A stretch of 64,000 nucleotides of DNA, from positions 11,470,001 to 11,534,000 of the forward strand of contig NC_134943.1 in the NCBI RefSeq assembly GCF_051020765.1, given 5' to 3'. The position numbers were made by a program, and so were the translations under genes. The notes beneath the pieces were generated by a model that made no database searches, was not told the DNA's origin, and saw only the letters and a list, made by a program, of their open reading frames with translations. Origin of the DNA: Lasioglossum baleicum (lineage: Eukaryota; Arthropoda; Insecta; Hymenoptera; Halictidae). The first letter of the stretch is position 1. Each line of letters begins with the position of its first letter. Shown here one piece after another: positions 59,228 through 64,000 of the stretch.

Positions 59228-60579
59228 ACTATAACTCTTGAATCAGAAGAGATATCGGGATGAATTTTCTACTAAAATTCATTGCAGGTATGCTCTTCGT
59301 TTTAAAAGAAGATAAGCATCTTTCTTCTGCGAGACACATACTATTCTCAAAACGTCCGACTTTAAGCGTTCGTTAAGATTACCGTTTTCGTTGTATTTTA
59401 TTAATTTATTTATTTTCGAGGTAGAGATGGAAGCAATACAAACTTTGTATATGTCGATTTGAGACAATTCATTTGGCAACGTAACATTTATGTTTGGCAA
59501 ACGGACACTGAACGGAAAGGTCAGTCTTAAGGCTAGTTCACAACAGAGCCCAGAAAGTGTCGAGCAGAAGCGCTCGTTCGAATGGAATCACAGCCGAACG
59601 AGTGGTGGTTATGAGCAACGGGAGATCCGTGGGCGGGCTCATCAATAATTCGAGGCGAAATTACGTTTATTTCCGGATGAAAGACACGCGAAAGACATTT
59701 CAGCAAGAAGTTGGCGAAACGGTTATACGTGGTCTCATCGATTCTGACACGGGTGTCGCGGTGCACGGGCACACAGGAATCGATCTTTCGCAGCTCAAAG
59801 CCCGAGCCGAGCGGAGCCGAGCTGAAACAAACGACTCGGTCTCGCTGCCACGAAGGATTAACAGAAATTTATGCAGCAACATCTGCCACCGGTGTCTCAG
59901 CGTTCTCCTGTTCCTGATTCAATCGCGGCACGCAGCTGGGCCACGCCGAGCGTTAACATCTTCGAAGTTGGCAGACGACTTAGCATTTATCACGTGAGAT
60001 TAATTAATGACAGCGAGAGTACCCGCGCGCCCCGTAAGTGTATACCTGGCGCACCGTGGATTCTCTCGTAACCGACCGTCTTTCATTGCCTTCCTTTCTT
60101 TCACGATCTTCTCCTTCCCTCTCTCTCGCGCGCGCACGAGAGTTATCTTTCCTCTCCTGTTCGGAATCGTTTCGCTTTCTTACAGAAACAGCCTCGGGAG
60201 CCTGACGAGATTCGTCTCGCGAACATCTGGCGAACTGTCCTTCTTCTCTGTTTTCTTTCCTTCGCTTCTCAATGCCCGCAGAAATTAAACAGAAGGCCAC
60301 AGGTGCGCCGCGTTTCCACTTGTTTACCGGCGACCGCTGCCCGATTGTTTCGCGCGACTATTTTTTCGTAATGGAAATTACGACCGCCACCGTCCACGGT
60401 GGGTTAACGTTTTCTCGATGGCAGGATTGCGGAGCAGATCGGCGAATCCAGCTTTTTCTCTCGTTTGCGGAGAACCTGTTTCTAACGAGACGAACTGTCT
60501 CGTCTCTCGACGAGACACTGTTTCATTTGTATTATTTTCCACTCTAGAAGAACTCGACTCGAACTTGACGAGACGTTAA

Positions 60580-60710
60580 ACCCTTTGCACTCGGAGCTAG
60601 TTTCATTTTGTGGATAGAAAATTGATGTAATACCTCGTACAATATTTAAATGTTTGGTTAGATCCCGACATATTTAACGACGTGAACAACGTTTTGAATC
60701 TTCGAAATTA
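60580..60710. repeat. Third, partial copy of the AATAATTCCATTCTAT-type repeat
   Basis: Starts TTAAACCCTTTGCACTCGGA, a piggyBac-like end, and continues GAAAATTGATGTAATACCTC and GACATATTTAACGACGTGAA, in the same order as in the 41220 and 54020 copies. It suggests that the family has piggyBac-like termini. Confidence 0.5.
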
Positions 60711-61430
60711 TTCTACATTTCAGAAACAAGCAGGAAGTGAGAAATGTTCGAGAAGAAATTGGCAGATCGTCGAATTGCTGCTAAATCGTCCGGCGACGTG
60801 AAAAATGTCTCAATCGATCGGCAATCCTGACGGTAAGTACACCGATTGCTAATTTATCCGCGGGTGGGGGATGTTGCGCACAGTATGTTACACGGAAAAA
60901 TAAGAGGCGAGGCGAGTAGTCGCATTAATTAGTCAGCGCGAGGGGGGGGGCGGTGGTGCGGGGGCCATTATTTGGAATCGATTACGGCCGTGCACAATCG
61001 CGGCTGACAATAATTAAAATTGCAGCATAGTAATTCCAATGATTAAGGGGAACGTGGCGCGCAATTATCGCCGGGCCGCGCGCCCCCTGAAAAGGAGATA
61101 AATAACGAAGCCGTATAAATTTTCCCGCGTTTCTGTCCTCGGCGACGGCGGTAACAAATTCGATTATAATCAACGCGCGATCGCGTTGAAAGCCGCGTGA
61201 CCACTCCTTTTTTTCTAGCTTTTACACCGGTTGTTAATTAACGTATTTCATTAAGGAGAGCCCGACGATCTTTCGCCGAGGAACGTTTAATCGGCTTTTC
61301 TTCCGAGAGCGATACATTATGATTGCACGCCGCGGATGTTTGTGCGAATTCTGGGAATTTGTGAAGTTGACAATAATATATGGGCATATTGTTTTATCAC
61401 TTTGTTTTATTCTCTCGATTGTTTCTATTT

Positions 61431-61952
61431 CACTTAAAGTCCGCAGTCCAATAATTATAATTATACAATTTTTGTAGACTTTGAAGGAAGCGGGATTGAA
61501 TAAAATCTTGATGCAAAATAAATAACGTAAAATAAAAAACGTACTGAAGTACAGTGCTGTGAATAATTATGAACTCACAGCTATTTCCTGCATTTTTTCG
61601 TTATTATTTCCAAGAATCATCAACAATGCAAACATTTTTTATTTTGCATAAAGATCCGCAGTCTAATAATGAGTCTATACTTGTTCACAGCTTAAACCAC
61701 AATTTTAAGAACAAATGTCATTTTTTCCAGATTTCTGGGGAACAAAACTATTATTTTTTGTTTGCTCACTTTTGTTTTCTATTAGAATATAATAATGCAT
61801 AAACGGTTTCGTGAATTTTTGTGTCACTACTATGAAAAACATAAAAATATGGTTGAGTTTATAATGATTCACAGCATTGCATATCGAATTTCATATACTA
61901 GGATCTTTTGAAAATTTTCACAAGCCATAAACGCATAAAGATCCGCAATCTA
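61431..61952. repeat. Cluster of three family A MITE right ends
   Basis: Right termini occur at 61440-61452 (TCCGCAGTCCA), 61644-61663 (GCATAAAGATCCGCAGTCTA) and 61931-61950 (GCATAAAGATCCGCAATCTA). No matching left termini were found, so nested or truncated insertions are likely. Confidence 0.6.
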
Positions 61953-62625
61953 CTAATAATAATAACAATCGGTCTCCGGACCGAGAAAAATGGAGCAAGC
62001 GGTTCCGAAGCGATATATTTTCAGCAGCCCGTTAATATACGGATGACACAGTAGTCAGCGTTCATAAACCAGGGTCACAATTTATCATATTACCCTATCG
62101 ATTCGGCGGCCATTACAGAGGCTCGCAGCCGCAAACACACGCACGGTCACGCCGGCCAAAAAAAGAACGGAACGGTACGTGCTCGAATCAAATTTATCCG
62201 TCGTTTATCGACGACCACCCGGTATATTGAACTAGCACACGACGCCATTTTTCACACGCTAACGTTTTCACCGCGCGGCGCGATGATCTCGTCGACGATA
62301 ACTTCTGCAATCAAAATCTCGATTGCGCCCCCACCTCCTCTCTACAAGCCCCCTGCCCCGCTCGCCCCTTCTTTTTCGCTGTTTTCCGACCGCCGCTATT
62401 TTCGCCGCGTTTTCCGAATTTTCCTATCGATGCATTACGAGCACGGACACCGGAAACGCGTTCGACGTTTATAAAACGTTTTACTGGGCGGCCGCCAATC
62501 ATTATTCCCGGTAATTCGGGGCCGAAACCGCTGTCGCTGGCGAATCTGTGTCGGTTATTCGCGAGAACAGGGTCGCGAAAATCATTTATAAATCATGGCT
62601 GATTAGCACCATTGGTGATGCTGCA

Positions 62626-62893
62626 AATATTTCTCTTGTGAGGACATGTACAGCTAAACCAGACCAAACAAATATTTTTCTTGAGAGGATGTGCATAGCT
62701 AAACCAGACTCAAAAATATTTTTCTTGCGTGGATGTGCTAAACCAGACCCTAAAATGGTTTTCTTGAGAGGATGTGCATAGCTAAACCAGACTCAAAAAT
62801 ATTTTTCTTGTGAAGATGTGCCAAACCAGACCCAAAAATATTTTTCTCGCGAAAATATGTATAGAGTTGAACCAGACCCAACAATTATATCTT
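62626..62893. repeat. Minisatellite, unit about 50 bases, five to six copies
   Basis: The repeated core is GCTAAACCAGAC(T/C)C followed by AAAATATTTTTCTTG and (A/T)GAGGATGTGCATA. Units alternate between a longer and a shorter form. One frame stays open over three units (AKPD ... IFFLRGCA), but indels break the frame between units, so it is not a gene. Confidence 0.8.
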
Positions 62894-63204
62894 TCTTTCA
62901 AAACTCCCAATGATATTCGGACGCTCACCATTTTTAATATTGGACTATACGATTTGAAATTTTCCGAGAAGTTCGAGCAATTAGTTTACTGCAAGATATG
63001 AAAAGAAATTTGTTCAAAAATTGCTATTGGTCGGAGAATCGTAGAGAAAACACTAAAACCTGCACTTTACAACTTTTTTACGTTTTGTAGATCTGCCTTC
63101 TTAAGGCAGAATTTTTTAAGTCCGAATATTAATAAGACGCTGTACGTCTGTAAGTGGCATCGTTGTGTTCCTTTCAATTATCTGCAATCATTGAAAAAGA
63201 GATT

Positions 63205-63252
63205 TCCTTCTTCCAGAAATCAGTGCAAACATTTTTTATTTTGCATAAAGAT
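63205..63252. repeat. Family A MITE fragment
   Basis: CAAACATTTTTTATTTTGCATAAAGAT matches the right part of family A copies at 718 and 61625 but is cut off before CCGCAGTC. Confidence 0.6.
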
Positions 63253-63718
63253 GGTAACTGGGTAAAGAGTTCGATGAGACGAGCGTTCTGGGAACGACGA
63301 TTCGGATACATGAATTCCCACTCGGCCGCATTCGGAGCTCGGCGGTAGTTGCAGTAATGGTTGAACTTTTTTCATAAAATTGGTACGCTCGGCGGACGCG
63401 ACGCGGTGGCCGGCCACCCGGTATAGAATCTCGGCGGGAAATCGCCGAGAGAAAAAGGAAAAGGATAAAAATAAGCTGGACGCAACGGGAGACCGCGAGT
63501 GCACCAGATACTTAACGCGCGTACACATGTACCTCTTTCCACGGGGTACAATCAGTGACATTCGCTTGTCGCGTTCCAGTCGTGCCCAGACGTACGAACG
63601 GGAACGAGGTCAATTGACCGTGTCGGCACACAGAAAGAGTACATGTTCCCGCGTGTACACGCGACACGTACCGTGTGCATCCAATACCGTCGTTCCCAAG
63701 AAACGGACATACTACCCA

Positions 63719-63723
<5 letters not shown>

Positions 63724-63763
<40 letters not shown>
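63724..63763. repeat. (CT)n(AC)n microsatellite
   Basis: A CT run passes into an AC run on the plus strand. It creates artificial reading frames on both strands. Confidence 0.95.
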
Positions 63764-64000
63764 GCCCCAACCCCGTCGCGATAGGAGCGGCGTTGCCAAC
63801 GAAATCGTGAACACGCGAAAACAATAAACCTTATTGATCGAGGACCGTCGTCCGTCCTCCGTTTGGCTCGTTCCTCGAGATAAATTCTCCTCAGGGGTGT
63901 AGCGAACCATTTTCCTCTTTTCAAAACGAAAAGCCAACCCCTTCTCTCTTTCTTCAACAACCTCATCGCCGTCGACGTCGCTGGTTCTTATCCTCGCCAC

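Noticed and set aside
61665..61958. Possible family A MITE with CTAATAAT duplication
   Set aside because: The right end is good and CTAATAAT occurs on both sides, but the left terminus does not match and the flank is low-complexity AT, so the duplication may be chance.
63749..64000. Minus-strand ORF running off the window end
   Set aside because: Two frames are open over the same DNA and it reads into a CT/AC microsatellite. A possible donor (AATAAG|GTTTAT) exists, but evidence is too weak to call an exon.

Overview
This window looks like a piece of an insect nuclear genome, most likely Hymenoptera. The basis is spliced genes with GT-AG introns, insect-type protein families, many CT/GA and CA microsatellites, and DNA-transposon relics of the hAT, mariner and piggyBac types. 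The order is an inference from composition and gene style and was not tested by a search. No CRISPR array, operon or clear tRNA gene is visible.

Layout. (1) 1-5540, plus strand: the 3' part of an ABC transporter gene of the insect ABCH type (usually named ABC transporter G family member 20/23-like). It starts inside the nucleotide-binding domain and runs through the whole membrane domain in about twelve exons. A foldback transposon and hAT MITEs sit in its introns. (2) 5541-15770: mostly non-coding and rich in MITEs, with two cysteine-rich minus-strand ORFs of uncertain status near 11.4-12.2 kb. (3) 15771-18455, minus strand: one very long open exon for a disordered, acidic protein that I do not recognise. 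It has cysteine clusters and four SxDN repeats near its C-terminus. (4) 19634-21031, minus strand: a complete four-exon nicotinamide mononucleotide adenylyltransferase (Nmnat) gene. (5) 21.0-25.1 kb: AT-rich repeats and CT microsatellites. (6) About 25.1-34.1 kb: a 9-kb block with strong strand asymmetry (pyrimidine-rich on plus, purine-rich on minus) and no convincing coding exon, which could be a giant UTR or long non-coding transcript. (7) 36979-37115, minus strand: a well-defined terminal coding exon of an unrecognised gene. (8) 37.1-64.0 kb: no credible coding exon. This part is intron or intergenic DNA with GC-rich islands, MITEs, a SINE, a 5'-truncated LINE tail and several local tandem duplications.

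The genes show no obvious functional link: a membrane exporter, an NAD synthesis and axon-maintenance enzyme, a disordered protein and an unknown one. The most distinctive content is the mobile-element population. At least four hAT-like non-autonomous families are present, many copies with readable 8-bp target duplications. Two of these families carry interiors built from short self-complementary motif arrays. There are also several long foldback elements.
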